Source: Haloferax sp. Q22 (GTDB lineage: Archaea > Halobacteriota > Halobacteria > Halobacteriales > Haloferacaceae). From it: a stretch of DNA of 64,000 nt. The position numbers were made by a program, and so were the translations under genes. A model generated the notes under the pieces. That model did not search any database. It saw only the letters and a list, made by a program, of their open reading frames with translations, and had not been told where the DNA came from. The stretch spans positions 145,829 through 209,828 of the forward strand of contig NZ_LOEP01000033.1 of assembly GCF_001482285.1 (NCBI RefSeq). Direction: 5' to 3'. The first letter of the stretch is position 1. Every line of letters begins with the position of its first letter. Of this stretch, positions 27,075 to 35,991 are shown piece by piece.

Positions 27075-27784
27075 GACGACTCACCGTCCTCCGTCGCGGA
27101 GTAGTCGTCCGTCTCCGCCGGATTCACGTCCTCGGCGACATCCGCCACCTCCTCCGGGAGCCGCTTGCGCGACCCCGCCCGGCGGCGGAAGTAGTACTCG
27201 AACAGCAACCCAGCTGCGAGGCCGGCGACGGTGGCGGCGACGAAGTCCCACATCAGCCCGGTCTCGATGACCTCGTCGGGGCGGCCGTTCAACAGCAGGC
27301 GCGTGCCGAGGTAGAGGTCCGAGAGCCACTGGACGACTGCCCAGACGCCCGCGGCGGCCATCGTGGCGATGACGACGAAGAAGACGGCGAACGAGTGGTT
27401 CATCCGGACTGGCGTGAACACGTCGAGTTCGACGGCGACGATGAGCGCGATGGCGGCCACCGCGAGATACGTCGAGACGCGGCCGGTAAAGGTCACGCCG
27501 CCGATGGTCTGGCCTCGAACGAGGACGCGAGCGACGAGCGGGAGCGACGCGAGCGCGACGACCTCCCACGGGAGCATCGCTCGCGGCTCGCGGAAGGCGA
27601 CGGCCGGAACGACGGTGACCGCGGCGACGACGGCCGCGAAGCCGCCCCAGACGAGGTCGCCGCCGGTGACGACGCTCCCGATGGCGACGGCGACGAGGAA
27701 CCCCACGAACAGCCACGCAAGTACCGCGTTGAGCCGTCTACTCCGGACGAATTGCGCCAGCTCCGTCTGTGCGGCCTGCGACAT
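27071..27784 (-). CDS. Multipass membrane protein of unknown function
   Basis: 237 residues, about six hydrophobic helices (for instance WLFVGFLVAVAIGSVVTGG, YLAVAAIALIVAVELDVF, FAVFFVVIATMAAAGVWAVV), then the soluble tail RRRAGSRKRLPEEVADVAED rich in acidic residues. Contains MWDFVAATVAGLAAGLLFEYYF, which parallels the D-F-x-x-x-x-x-G segment at the end of the downstream YjdF-like protein, so the two may be distant paralogues. First gene of the two-gene operon. Confidence 0.75.
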   Translation of the reverse strand: MSQAAQTELAQFVRSRRLNAVLAWLFVGFLVAVAIGSVVTGGDLVWGGFAAVVAAVTVVPAVAFREPRAMLPWEVVALASLPLVARVLVRGQTIGGVTFTGRVSTYLAVAAIALIVAVELDVFTPVRMNHSFAVFFVVIATMAAAGVWAVVQWLSDLYLGTRLLLNGRPDEVIETGLMWDFVAATVAGLAAGLLFEYYFRRRAGSRKRLPEEVADVAEDVNPAETDDYSATEDGESS

Positions 27785-27840
27785 GCTCGTCCGTTAGCGA
27801 CGGGCTGAGAAAACGTTTGGGCGAAGACGCCCTGTTTCGA

Positions 27841-28185
27841 TTACGTGTTCGTCCCGTGAACGACCTCGTAGTCGTTCCCACCACCGTTCGACACGCCGAT
27901 GATTGCCCACTCGTATGGAAGGTCGATACCGCGAAGCCGCTCTCGAAGCGCGCTGATGTGGTCGTCCCACGTCACGAAGCAGCGGAACCGATACGGTGTC
28001 TCGGTTCCGCCGTCTGCGAGCACCGGACGGCATTCGGTCGCTTCGCGCGAACTCAGTGCGGTCACGTGGACCGTACGCCACTTGCGTTCGGCCAGCATAT
28101 CGGTTCCGTCGCCCGAGACGGAGTAGCCGAGCCGACCGAATATCGACCGAGCCTCCTGAACGGGAGGCATCGAAGCCTGGGCCAT
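27841..28185 (-). CDS. Conserved haloarchaeal protein of unknown function
   Basis: 114 residues, no membrane segment. A compact alpha/beta protein: SIFGRLGYSVSGDG, LAERKWRTVHVTALS, YRFRCFVTWDDHIS and YEWAIIGVSNGGGNDYEVVH. I think it belongs to a haloarchaea-only DUF (DUF7116 comes to mind) but cannot confirm. Preceded by a well-placed TATA box and a 13-nt palindrome, suggesting regulated expression. Confidence 0.7.
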   Translation of the reverse strand: MAQASMPPVQEARSIFGRLGYSVSGDGTDMLAERKWRTVHVTALSSREATECRPVLADGGTETPYRFRCFVTWDDHISALRERLRGIDLPYEWAIIGVSNGGGNDYEVVHGTNT

Positions 28186-28210
28186 GCACGTCTACGTACA
28201 CCCGCACCCC

Positions 28211-28239
28211 TGATAAAGATTGCCACGGTATGGCATACC
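28211..28239 (-). promoter_or_regulatory. Promoter and operator-like palindrome for the gene at 27841-28185
   Basis: On the minus strand, CTTTATCA (28211-28218) lies about 26-33 nt upstream of the start codon, and directly upstream of it is GGTATG-G-CATACC (28227-28239), a perfect 6-nt inverted repeat around one base. Confidence 0.5.
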
Positions 28240-28272
28240 AATAGTTGACGAACGGTCGCGCCGGGCGCTCGA

Positions 28273-28521
28273 CTACTCGTGAGCGGCGTCCCACTCCTCG
28301 GGCTTTCTGACGTTTCCACAGTTGTTGCACTCGATGCGGGCCATCGTGTCCATCGCGGTGTCGAACGAGTCGCAGTTACCGCAGAGGTATCCCCAGCGGT
28401 TCTCGGCGTCCTCGGTCGAGTACACGACGTAGAACGGTCCCTTCGAGCCTCGCTCTGGCTCGTCGGTAGCGACGAAGACGGTCTTGCCGCTCGATACGGT
28501 CTGGGTCTGGAGTTCGGCCAT
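28273..28521 (-). CDS. Small zinc-ribbon protein (DUF5816-like)
   Basis: 82 residues. One strand-rich half (VFVATDEPERGSKGPFYVVYS) followed by two CxxC knuckles, LCGNCDSF and CNNCGNVRKP, that should hold one zinc ion. I recall this as DUF5816, found across haloarchaea. Function unknown; haloarchaeal zinc microproteins have been tied to regulation of biofilm and stress in other cases. Confidence 0.75.
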   Translation of the reverse strand: MAELQTQTVSSGKTVFVATDEPERGSKGPFYVVYSTEDAENRWGYLCGNCDSFDTAMDTMARIECNNCGNVRKPEEWDAAHE

Positions 28522-28560
28522 GCCACCGATTGGCGCGGGGGTGGCTTAAGAAATTGGTCC

Positions 28561-28926
28561 CTACGTCCGGAACGACTCGCCGCACCCGCAACTGCTCTCG
28601 GCGTTCGGGTTATCGACGTGGAAGCCCGCGCCCTGCAGGCCGCCCTCGAAGTCGAGGGTGGCGCCGCCGATGTAGTTCATGCTCGCGGGGTCGACGAACA
28701 CGCGGAGGCCGTGCTGTTCGACGACCGTGTCGTCGTCTTCCGGTTCGTTGTCGAAGCGCATCCCGTAGGACAGCCCGGCGCAACCGCCCTGCTGGACGAA
28801 TAACCGGAGGCCCGCCACGTCGGTGTCCATTGACTCTCCTTCGAGGAGGGAGACGGCTTCGTCCGCGGCCGCGGGCGTGACCGCAACCGCCACATCGCCG
28901 CCGCCACTCGCGGATTCCGTGCTCAT
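28561..28926 (-). CDS. HesB/IscA/ErpA family iron-sulfur carrier
   Basis: 121 residues from the ATG giving MSTESASGGG. A-type Fe-S carrier: LRLFVQQGGCAGLSYGMRFD with the first Cys, FVDPASMNYIGGATLDFEG, and the C-terminal SSCGCGES pair, giving the three conserved cysteines. Delivers 2Fe-2S or 4Fe-4S clusters to apoproteins in the cytoplasm. Monocistronic by spacing; the ilvD and Fe-S dehydrogenase encoded elsewhere in this window would be typical clients. Confidence 0.92.
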   Translation of the reverse strand: MSTESASGGGDVAVAVTPAAADEAVSLLEGESMDTDVAGLRLFVQQGGCAGLSYGMRFDNEPEDDDTVVEQHGLRVFVDPASMNYIGGATLDFEGGLQGAGFHVDNPNAESSCGCGESFRT

Positions 28927-29046
28927 ACGCCCCACTATACTGTGGGAACGGTTAACTGTGGCGCAGGCGGAACCCGGTGCCGCCCCGGTAGGATGCGACT
29001 ACCGGGTGCAAGTCGGCGGAAAACGAGTCGAACGAGTCGCGTTCGC

Positions 29047-30333
29047 TTACTCTTCGAACCGCTCGCGGACGCTCTGAGCGTGCGCGTCGAGCCCTTCGGC
29101 CTCGGCGAGCGTCGTAATCGTCTCCGAAAGCTCCGACAGCCCCTCGCGGTCGAGGCGCTGGACTGTCGTCGAGCGGAGGAAGTGGTCGACAGAGAGCCCG
29201 CCCTGCCGCTTTGCGCCCCCACCGGTCGGGAGGACGTGGTTCGTCCCGGAAGCGTAGTCACCGGCCGCGACGGGCGTGTACGGGCCGAGGAAGACGCTCC
29301 CCGCGGAGTCGATGCGGTCCAACAGCGCCTCGTCGTCGTCGGCCTGAATGGTCAGGTGCTCGGCGGCGTACTCTTCGGCGAATAACACCGCCTCGGACAT
29401 CGACCGCGCGAGGAGGACGCCCGACGCGTCGCTTTCGAGCGCGGCCTCGATAGTCTCCGTCCGCTCGCGCTCGCCCGCCTGTCGTTCGACCTCCGCGACG
29501 ACTTCTGCGGCGAGGTCGGCGTCGTCGGTGACGGCGACGACCGACGCGTTCGGGTCGTGTTCGGCCTGCGCGACGAGGTCGGCGGCGACGAACCGCGCCT
29601 CGGCGGTCTCGTCGGCGACGACGAGCACCTCGGAGGGGCCGGCGAGGAAGTCGATGTCCACGTCGCCGCGGACCTCAGCCTTCGCCGCCGTGACCCACTT
29701 GTTGCCCGGCCCGACGACCTTCTGGACGGCCTTCACCGTCTCCGTGCCGTAGGCGAGCGCGGCGATGCCCTGTGCCCCGCCGACCGAGTAGACCGCGTCC
29801 GCGCCCGCGACGTGCATCGCGGCGAGCGTGACGGGGTTCATCGGCTCGGCGGGCGGCGTGGCGACCGCGACGTGTTCGACGCCGGCGACCTTCGCGGGGA
29901 TGACGCCCATCAGGACGCTCGACGGGTAGGCGGCGGTGCCGCCGGGGGCGTAGACGCCGACCCGGTCGAGCGGGCGGTAGCGACGCCCGAGTTCGCGGGT
30001 GCCGGCGTCGCCGAACCCCTCGCGCCAGTCCTCGGGGACCTGCTTCCCGTGGAACTCGCGGATGTTCGCCGCGGCAGCCTCGATGGCCTCGCGCACGTCG
30101 TCGTCGATTTCGTCGTAGGCGCGCTCGGCGGCGTCGGTCACGTCGATGTTGCCGACCTGGACGCCGTCGAACTCCGTTGAGAACTCACGGACCGCCACGT
30201 CGCCCTCTCGGCGGACGCGCTCGACGATGTCGCGCACGTCGGAGCGGACCTCCTCGACCCCGGCGTCCCGCTCGAAGAAGGCGCGGCGGGCGTCGGTGCC
30301 GAGGTCGGCCAGTTCGCGAACCTCGATGTTCAT
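29047..30333 (-). CDS. hisD: Histidinol dehydrogenase
   Basis: 428 residues from the ATG giving MNIEVRELADLG. Catalyses the last two oxidations of histidine synthesis, L-histinol to histidine with NAD+. Motifs: GRRYRPLDRVGVYAPGGTA, VKAVQKVVGPGNKWVTAAKAEV, DFLAGPSEVLVVAD (zinc/NAD region), AEHDPNASVVAVT, and the catalytic EYAAEHL with NHVLPTGG. The gene stands alone, as often in haloarchaea where his genes are scattered. Confidence 0.96.
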   Translation of the reverse strand: MNIEVRELADLGTDARRAFFERDAGVEEVRSDVRDIVERVRREGDVAVREFSTEFDGVQVGNIDVTDAAERAYDEIDDDVREAIEAAAANIREFHGKQVPEDWREGFGDAGTRELGRRYRPLDRVGVYAPGGTAAYPSSVLMGVIPAKVAGVEHVAVATPPAEPMNPVTLAAMHVAGADAVYSVGGAQGIAALAYGTETVKAVQKVVGPGNKWVTAAKAEVRGDVDIDFLAGPSEVLVVADETAEARFVAADLVAQAEHDPNASVVAVTDDADLAAEVVAEVERQAGERERTETIEAALESDASGVLLARSMSEAVLFAEEYAAEHLTIQADDDEALLDRIDSAGSVFLGPYTPVAAGDYASGTNHVLPTGGGAKRQGGLSVDHFLRSTTVQRLDREGLSELSETITTLAEAEGLDAHAQSVRERFEE

Positions 30334-30416
30334 ACCCCGGCTTTGCGGCCGGCGCGAAAAGACGTTGCGGAAGCGGTGGAGCGGCGCTCGCATCCCGCGC
30401 CGCAGATTCGTGGAAT

Positions 30417-31013
30417 CTACGCCACGTCGCGCTGTTCCGTGTAGGTCAGCGTTCGGTCGTCGGTCTCGATGGTCGTCTGGACCGTAATCCAGCCGTCGGC
30501 CTGCCGGACCGCGAACGCCTCGGAGTACGACAGTTTGACGCGCTTCGTCGTCGTGTACGACTCGCCGGCCGCGAGGTCGCCGACCGCTTGGGACCCGCGC
30601 CAGACCTCATCGTCCGGGTCGGTGCTGTTGCCGACGAAGATGCGACTGTAGACGGTGACGCCGGAACTGTCGGCGTCCTGTTGGTTGGTTATCGTGCTCG
30701 TCACGTCGCGGCACGTCTGACCGCACTTCTCGATGTTGTCGACGACGACGCCGAACGGCGGCACCGATTCGCTCTCGGTCGCGTCGCCGTCGTCGCTGCT
30801 GTCTCCGCTGTCGCTGCTACTGCTGTCGCTGCTGTCGCTCCCGCCGCTGTCACCGCGGTCGTCGTCGGGCGGTGCGGTCGTCTGCGTGGGGAACGCTTCG
30901 TCGGACTCGGCAGAGTCGTCCGAGAACGGTCCGACACCGGTCACGAACGCGGCCGAGATGCCGGCCGTGAGGAGGACCAGAACTGTCGCGGCGACGAGGA
31001 GTGTGCGTCTCAT
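30417..31013 (-). CDS. Exported protein with Ser/Asp linker and beta-sandwich-like domain
   Basis: 198 residues. N-terminal hydrophobic anchor or signal (RRTLLVAATVLVLLTAGISAAFV), then about 50 residues of low complexity dominated by Ser, Asp and Gly (SGGSDSSDSSSSDSGD), then a domain of about 110 residues with two Cys (EKCGQTCRDVTSTI), LAAGESYTTTKRV and a tail WITVQTTIETD, reminiscent of CARDB/DUF11-type extracellular beta sandwiches. Probably membrane-anchored at the cell surface. Function unknown. Confidence 0.7.
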   Translation of the reverse strand: MRRTLLVAATVLVLLTAGISAAFVTGVGPFSDDSAESDEAFPTQTTAPPDDDRGDSGGSDSSDSSSSDSGDSSDDGDATESESVPPFGVVVDNIEKCGQTCRDVTSTITNQQDADSSGVTVYSRIFVGNSTDPDDEVWRGSQAVGDLAAGESYTTTKRVKLSYSEAFAVRQADGWITVQTTIETDDRTLTYTEQRDVA

Positions 31014-31083
31014 ATGAAATGGAAAGTCGGGTTTGACGGGTGTCGTTTAGCGCAGTTGTCGGCTACCGACGGGTCGCACTTAG

Positions 31084-31356
31084 TTACGCACCCGAAAAGT
31101 CGTTGGCGCGGTCGCTTAGCGTGTCCCCAAGCGACCCGTCGAGGGCCCCGTTCAGGAAGTCGCTAACGAGGTCGTGAATATCCGAGACGAACTCCGGAAC
31201 CGGGCCGGGGAGTTCGCCGGGCGGCCCCTGTTGGCCGGCCTCGGACGCGGGGGACGAGTCGCGTGCGTTGTCGCTCGGTGCAGCGGCGGCGACACCCGCA
31301 GTCACGACGAGGACGGCGAGCGCGATGCCGGCGAGGGTGAGTCTACGTCGGTTCAT
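31084..31356 (-). CDS. Small exported protein
   Basis: 90 residues. Signal sequence RRRLTLAGIALAVLVVTAGVAAAAP with a good cleavage region after AAAA, then a short Pro/Gly/Asp-rich segment and a predicted helix (FVSDIHDLVSDFLNGALDG). No conserved motif. Lies 70 nt upstream of the larger exported-protein gene on the same strand, so the two may be expressed together. Confidence 0.6.
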   Translation of the reverse strand: MNRRRLTLAGIALAVLVVTAGVAAAAPSDNARDSSPASEAGQQGPPGELPGPVPEFVSDIHDLVSDFLNGALDGSLGDTLSDRANDFSGA

Positions 31357-31483
31357 GGTGAATCGCTTCGGTCGCCACTCACGGAGCGACGCTCATGAAT
31401 ACGGGACACCGTGGTGGGCGTTTTGCGTCGGTTTCGCCGAATTTCGCCGCGGTTCGCGTCGAATTACCGCCGGTTAGGGGCCG

Positions 31484-32671
31484 CTACTGACCCAACTGCT
31501 CGCGCATGGCGGCGAACCCGGCTTCGGGGTCCACGTCCGCGCCCTGCGCCTCCAGCGCCTCGCCGAGGGCGGTCAGGAGGAACGACACGTTCTCCGGCCG
31601 CGCCGAGTGGCCCATACAGCCGACGCGGAAGATGTCGCCCGCGAGCGCGCCGAGGCCGCCGGCGATTTCGAGGTCGTAGTGTTCGAGGACGTAGTCGATG
31701 GCCGCGCCGGCGTCCACGCCGTCGGGGACGAGCACCGCGTTGAGGCTCGGCAGCCAGTACTCGTCTTCGGGGTTGAGGCCGAGGCCCATCGCCTCGACGC
31801 CGGCTTTCAGCGCGCCCGCGACCCGGCGGTGGCGCGCCCACCGCTCTTCGATGCCCTCCTCGGCGACCAGACGGAGCGCCTCGCGGATGGCGTAGACGTT
31901 GGTGATGGGCGCGGTGTGGTGGTACGAGCGGTCGTCGCCCCAGTAGCCCTCCAGCAGCGACAGGTCGAGGTACCACGAGCGGGGCGGCTCCTCCCGCGAG
32001 AGCACCTTGTCCATCGCGCGGTCGTTGAGCGTGAGCGGGCTCGCACCCGGCGGACACGACAGGCACTTCTGCGGGCCGGAGTAGGCCACGTCGATGCCCC
32101 AGTCGTCGACTTCGAGTTCGACCCCGCCGAGCGAAGTGACGGTGTCGGCGACGACGAGCGCGTCGTGGTCGTGGGCGATGCTCGTCAGTTCGGGGACGCC
32201 CGGTTGTTTCACACCGGTCGAGGTCTCGGCGTGGACGAACCCGAACACGTCCGGCTGGTGCTCGTCGAAGGCGTCCTGTACGTCCGCGGGGTCGAGCGGC
32301 TCGCCCCACGGCGCGTCCACGTGGACGACCTCGCCGCCGGCGCGCTCGGCCATCGACTCCATGCGCCCGCCGAAGTAGCCGTTCGTCGGGACGAGCATCG
32401 TGTCACCCGGTTCGACGAGGTTGCCGATGGCGGCCTCCATCGACGCCGACCCGGTCCCCGAGACCGGAATCGTCCACTTGTTGTCGGTGCGGAACGTGTA
32501 ACGCATGAGTTCCTGCACCTCGTTCATGATGTCGATAAACGACGGGTCGAGGTGACCGACGAGCGGCGTGGACATCGCGCGGAGGACGCGCGGATGGACG
32601 TCGCTTGGGCCGGGGCCCATCAGCGTGCGATTCGGCGGGGTGAGTTCGCCGACATCGGGTGCATCGGACAT
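31484..32671 (-). CDS. Alanine/serine-glyoxylate aminotransferase (class V, PLP)
   Basis: 395 residues. Fold-type I class V aminotransferase: GPGPSDVHPRVLRAM start, SGTGSASMEAAIGNL, HAETSTGVKQP, VADTVTSLGGVELEVD and the PLP Lys in YSGPQKCLSCPPG; C-terminal FRVGCMGHSAR is typical. Family members convert glyoxylate plus alanine or serine to glycine. It is 128 nt downstream of a very large FAD/Fe-S 2-hydroxyacid dehydrogenase on the same strand, which could supply glyoxylate from glycolate. A second family member is at 43956-45068. Confidence 0.92.
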   Translation of the reverse strand: MSDAPDVGELTPPNRTLMGPGPSDVHPRVLRAMSTPLVGHLDPSFIDIMNEVQELMRYTFRTDNKWTIPVSGTGSASMEAAIGNLVEPGDTMLVPTNGYFGGRMESMAERAGGEVVHVDAPWGEPLDPADVQDAFDEHQPDVFGFVHAETSTGVKQPGVPELTSIAHDHDALVVADTVTSLGGVELEVDDWGIDVAYSGPQKCLSCPPGASPLTLNDRAMDKVLSREEPPRSWYLDLSLLEGYWGDDRSYHHTAPITNVYAIREALRLVAEEGIEERWARHRRVAGALKAGVEAMGLGLNPEDEYWLPSLNAVLVPDGVDAGAAIDYVLEHYDLEIAGGLGALAGDIFRVGCMGHSARPENVSFLLTALGEALEAQGADVDPEAGFAAMREQLGQ

Positions 32672-32799
32672 GGTCTGCCTTCACCTGCCACGCAAACCGG
32701 CAAAAGGGATGTGATTGCGGAACGCCGTGAACCGGGGTCGGCGCGTGACCCCGACCCGTGGAACTCCGGCCGGCCGGTTGAGTGCTTCGAGTAGCCCGC

Positions 32800-35700
32800 T
32801 CAGCCCGACAGCGCCTGTGCGACCTTCTCTATGGGGTGCGGCGGTCGCCGCGCCGCGTCGTCCCTGTCTTCGAGTTGCGTCCGACACGACGCGCCGGGGG
32901 CGACCACCTCGTCGCCCGGGCTCTCGTCGACCTGTTCGAACAGGATGTCTCCCATGGCCTTCGAGAGGTCGTAGTGTTCGGCCTCGTAGCCGAAGCTCCC
33001 GGCCATGCCGCAACAGCTCGAATCGAGCGGGTCGACCTCGTAGCCGACCCGCCGGAGGACGCCCACCGCGTGGTGGTCCTTGTTCAGCGCCTTCTGGTTG
33101 CAGTGGCCGTGGTAGGTGAGGGAGCCGAGTGAGCCGCCGTCGGCGACTGCGGAGGCGACGGTTCCGGCCGCGCCGTCGTCGTCGGCCGAGCGCCCACGAA
33201 CCGGGAGGGCCTCGTCCAGTCGGTAGGTGTCGAGGAACTCCATGACGCCGTAGGCGGCCGCGGCGACCGGCGCGACCGAGTCGTCCGGTAGGAGGTCGGC
33301 GTACTCGTCTTGGAACATCACCGCGTCCGAGGGCTCGACGAAGACGACCGACCAGCCGTTTTCGACCGACGGCCGGAGCGTCTCGACGTTGTGGCCCGCG
33401 CGCCGCCGCGCGAGGTCGAGGAAGCCGCCGGAGTAGGCGGCGCGGCCGCTCGGCTCGACGCCCTCCGCGAGTCGGACGTGGACGCCGGCGGCCTCCAGCA
33501 CGCGAACCGCTGCCTTCCCGATTTCGGGCGTGACGTAGTTCGTGTAGGTGTCGGGAAACAGGAGGACGCGGTGGTCGGCCTCCGCCGCCGGCACGCGGGG
33601 CCGTCGCGCGTCCATCCACGATTCGAGCGTGTCGCGGGTGAACGACGGGAGCGACCGGTCGGAGGCGACGCCCGCGAGTCGCTCCATCGCGGCCCGCGCG
33701 CCCGGTAGCTCGGCCGCCCAGTTCGAGACGGGCGCGAGGGCGCTCCCGACGCCGGCCAGTCGGTCGATGTTGGCGAACAGGCGCTCGCGGATCGACGCGC
33801 CTTCCTCGGCGTGGTGGGCGTGTTTCACCTCCGCTTTGAGCTTCGCCAGGTCCACGCCGGTCGGGCAGTCGTTCTGACAGCCCTTACAGCCGACGCAGAG
33901 CCCGAGGACCTCCTCTTGGAACCGGTCCGAGTGAATTTCGTCTTCCGGGAGGTCGCCGCTGATGGCCGCGCGGAGCATGTTGGCCCGCCCGCGGGTCGTC
34001 TCGACTTCGTCCTTCGAGGCGCGGTAGGTCGGACACATCGTCTCCGAGCCAGTCTGTCGGCAGGTGCCGCAGCCGTTACAGAGTTCGACGAGGTGCGAGA
34101 AGCCCCCCTCGTCCGAGAAGTCGAGCGTCGTCGCGGGCTCGATGGACTGGTAGGCCGCGCCGTACCGGAGGTTCTCGCGCATGTCCGCGCCGACGCCGCG
34201 GTCGCCGTCCGGGCCGAGGTCGTCGGGGCCGTCGCGGTAGACGACGTTTCCGGGGTTCATGCGCCACTCGGGGTCGAACGACGTCTTCAGTTCCTTGAAC
34301 GCGCCCCAGAGTTCGGGGCCGTACATCTTCGGGTTCCACTCGGTCCGGGCCATCCCGTCGCCGTGCTCGCCCGAGAAGGCCCCGCGGTGGTCCAACACGA
34401 GGTCGGTCACGTCGTCGGTGATGGCGCGCATCGTCTCGATGCCCGCGCCGTCTTTCAGGTTCAGAATGGGGCGGATGTGGAGCGTCCCCGCGCCGGCGTG
34501 GGCGAAGTACGCGGCCGACGTGCCGTGGTCTTCCAGCACTTCCTCGAACGACTGGACGTACTCTGCCAACTCCTCGGGCGGGACGCTCGCGTCCTCGATG
34601 AACGGGTAGGGCTTCGGGTCGCCCGGCAGCGACATGAGAAGCGGTATCGCCGCCTTGCGGAGCTTCCAGAGGTCCGCCTGCGCCTCGGGCGTGTACGCTT
34701 CGATGGCTTCGAACGCGCCGCCGGCCGTGTCGTCGGCGTCGTCGGCGTCATCGCCCGCCGCCGGCACGTCATCCGCCGCCGACTCGGCGTCGCCGTCTCG
34801 CAGGAAGTGCTCGTTCGCCTCGCGTATCACCGCCTCGAAGTTGCCGTGCAGTTCGGAGTCGAACTCCAGCATCAGCGTCGCCGCCGTCCCGTCGGGAATC
34901 TCCTCGACGTACTGGGCGTACTCGCTGGACTCGGCGGCCATCCGCAACACCTCGTCGTCCATGAGTTCGACCGCGCTGGCGTCGAAGTCGAGCGCGTCGG
35001 GGACCGCGGCCATCGCCTCCACGAGGTCGTCGTAGGCGTAGAGGACGAGCGCCGTCTCCTCGGGAACCGTCACGAGAGACACGGTGGCCTCGACCACGAC
35101 GCCGAGGGTTCCCTCCGCACCGACGAACAGCTTCGAGAGGTTGATAACCGTCTCGCCGTCGTCGGTCTCGGTGACGACCTTGTGGAGGTTGTAGCCCGAC
35201 ACCGACCGCTTGAGGCTCGGGTACTTCCGTTCGATTTCCTCCTCGTGGTCCTCGACGAGGCCGAGAACAGTCCGGTAGAGATGGGCCTCGCGGTCGTCCT
35301 TCCCGACGATGCGGTCCCATTCGTCGCTCCCGACGACCACGTCGCGGGTGTGGACGACCGACCCGTCGGCGAGCACGACCCGCAACTCCTCGGTGTAGGC
35401 GTCGGTGATGCCGTAACGGACCGAGTGCGCGCCCGTGGAGTTGTTGCCGATGCCGCCGCCAACGGTCGCGCGGTTCGAGGAGGCGGGGTCCGGCGCGAAC
35501 TTGAGGCCGTGGTCGGCGAGGCGGTCGTCGAGGTCGTCCTGCACCACGCCGGGTTGGACCCGCGCCCGCCGCGCGTCGGGGTCCACACAGACGATTTCAT
35601 CCATGTACTTCGAACAGTCGATGACGACGCACCCGGGGCCGACGGTCTGTCCCGCCAGCGACGACCCCGCCCCGCGCGGGAGCACGGGCACGTCGTGTTC

Positions 35701-35991
35701 GGCCGCCGTCCGCACCGCGGCGCGCACGTCGTCCTCATCGCGGGGGATGACCACGCCCGCCGGGCGCGCCCGGTAAATCGAGCCGTCGGTCGCGTACAGC
35801 ACCTGCGCGTACTCGTCGAACCGCACCTCGCCGGAGACGACATCCCGGAGGTCCGCGGCGAGGTCGGCGTGTTCGGCTACGTCCGCCACGTCGTAGTCGC
35901 GTGACTCCTGAAACCGCCGGAAGTCGCCTCGTTCCTCGCCGTCCGTCTCGGTCGCAGTTCGGGTCGCCCGCGGAGGGCCGTCGCCAGACAT
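32800..35991 (-). CDS. FAD-linked 2-hydroxyacid (glycolate/D-lactate) dehydrogenase fused to GlpC-type Fe-S domain
   Basis: 1063 residues from ATG (MSGDGPPRATR; a GTG two codons upstream is also in frame). Order: PCMH FAD domain (YRARPAGVVIPRDEDDV, LPRGAGSSLAGQ, GGGIGNNSTGAHS), FAD-oxidase C domain (HAGAGTLHIRP, GEHGDGMAR), two 4Fe-4S ligand sets (CNGCGTCRQTG, CVGCKGCQNDCP) and two CCG-like regions of which only the second keeps cysteines (SSCCGMAGSFG). This GlcD-GlpC fusion resembles Dld/YdiJ-type enzymes that pass electrons to the respiratory chain. An acidic insert interrupts the oxidase domain near residue 410. Substrate uncertain. Confidence 0.9.
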   Translation of the reverse strand: MSGDGPPRATRTATETDGEERGDFRRFQESRDYDVADVAEHADLAADLRDVVSGEVRFDEYAQVLYATDGSIYRARPAGVVIPRDEDDVRAAVRTAAEHDVPVLPRGAGSSLAGQTVGPGCVVIDCSKYMDEIVCVDPDARRARVQPGVVQDDLDDRLADHGLKFAPDPASSNRATVGGGIGNNSTGAHSVRYGITDAYTEELRVVLADGSVVHTRDVVVGSDEWDRIVGKDDREAHLYRTVLGLVEDHEEEIERKYPSLKRSVSGYNLHKVVTETDDGETVINLSKLFVGAEGTLGVVVEATVSLVTVPEETALVLYAYDDLVEAMAAVPDALDFDASAVELMDDEVLRMAAESSEYAQYVEEIPDGTAATLMLEFDSELHGNFEAVIREANEHFLRDGDAESAADDVPAAGDDADDADDTAGGAFEAIEAYTPEAQADLWKLRKAAIPLLMSLPGDPKPYPFIEDASVPPEELAEYVQSFEEVLEDHGTSAAYFAHAGAGTLHIRPILNLKDGAGIETMRAITDDVTDLVLDHRGAFSGEHGDGMARTEWNPKMYGPELWGAFKELKTSFDPEWRMNPGNVVYRDGPDDLGPDGDRGVGADMRENLRYGAAYQSIEPATTLDFSDEGGFSHLVELCNGCGTCRQTGSETMCPTYRASKDEVETTRGRANMLRAAISGDLPEDEIHSDRFQEEVLGLCVGCKGCQNDCPTGVDLAKLKAEVKHAHHAEEGASIRERLFANIDRLAGVGSALAPVSNWAAELPGARAAMERLAGVASDRSLPSFTRDTLESWMDARRPRVPAAEADHRVLLFPDTYTNYVTPEIGKAAVRVLEAAGVHVRLAEGVEPSGRAAYSGGFLDLARRRAGHNVETLRPSVENGWSVVFVEPSDAVMFQDEYADLLPDDSVAPVAAAAYGVMEFLDTYRLDEALPVRGRSADDDGAAGTVASAVADGGSLGSLTYHGHCNQKALNKDHHAVGVLRRVGYEVDPLDSSCCGMAGSFGYEAEHYDLSKAMGDILFEQVDESPGDEVVAPGASCRTQLEDRDDAARRPPHPIEKVAQALSG

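Noticed and set aside
33811..35904. 697-residue plus-strand open frame over the FAD/Fe-S dehydrogenase
   Set aside because: Antisense artefact of codon bias.
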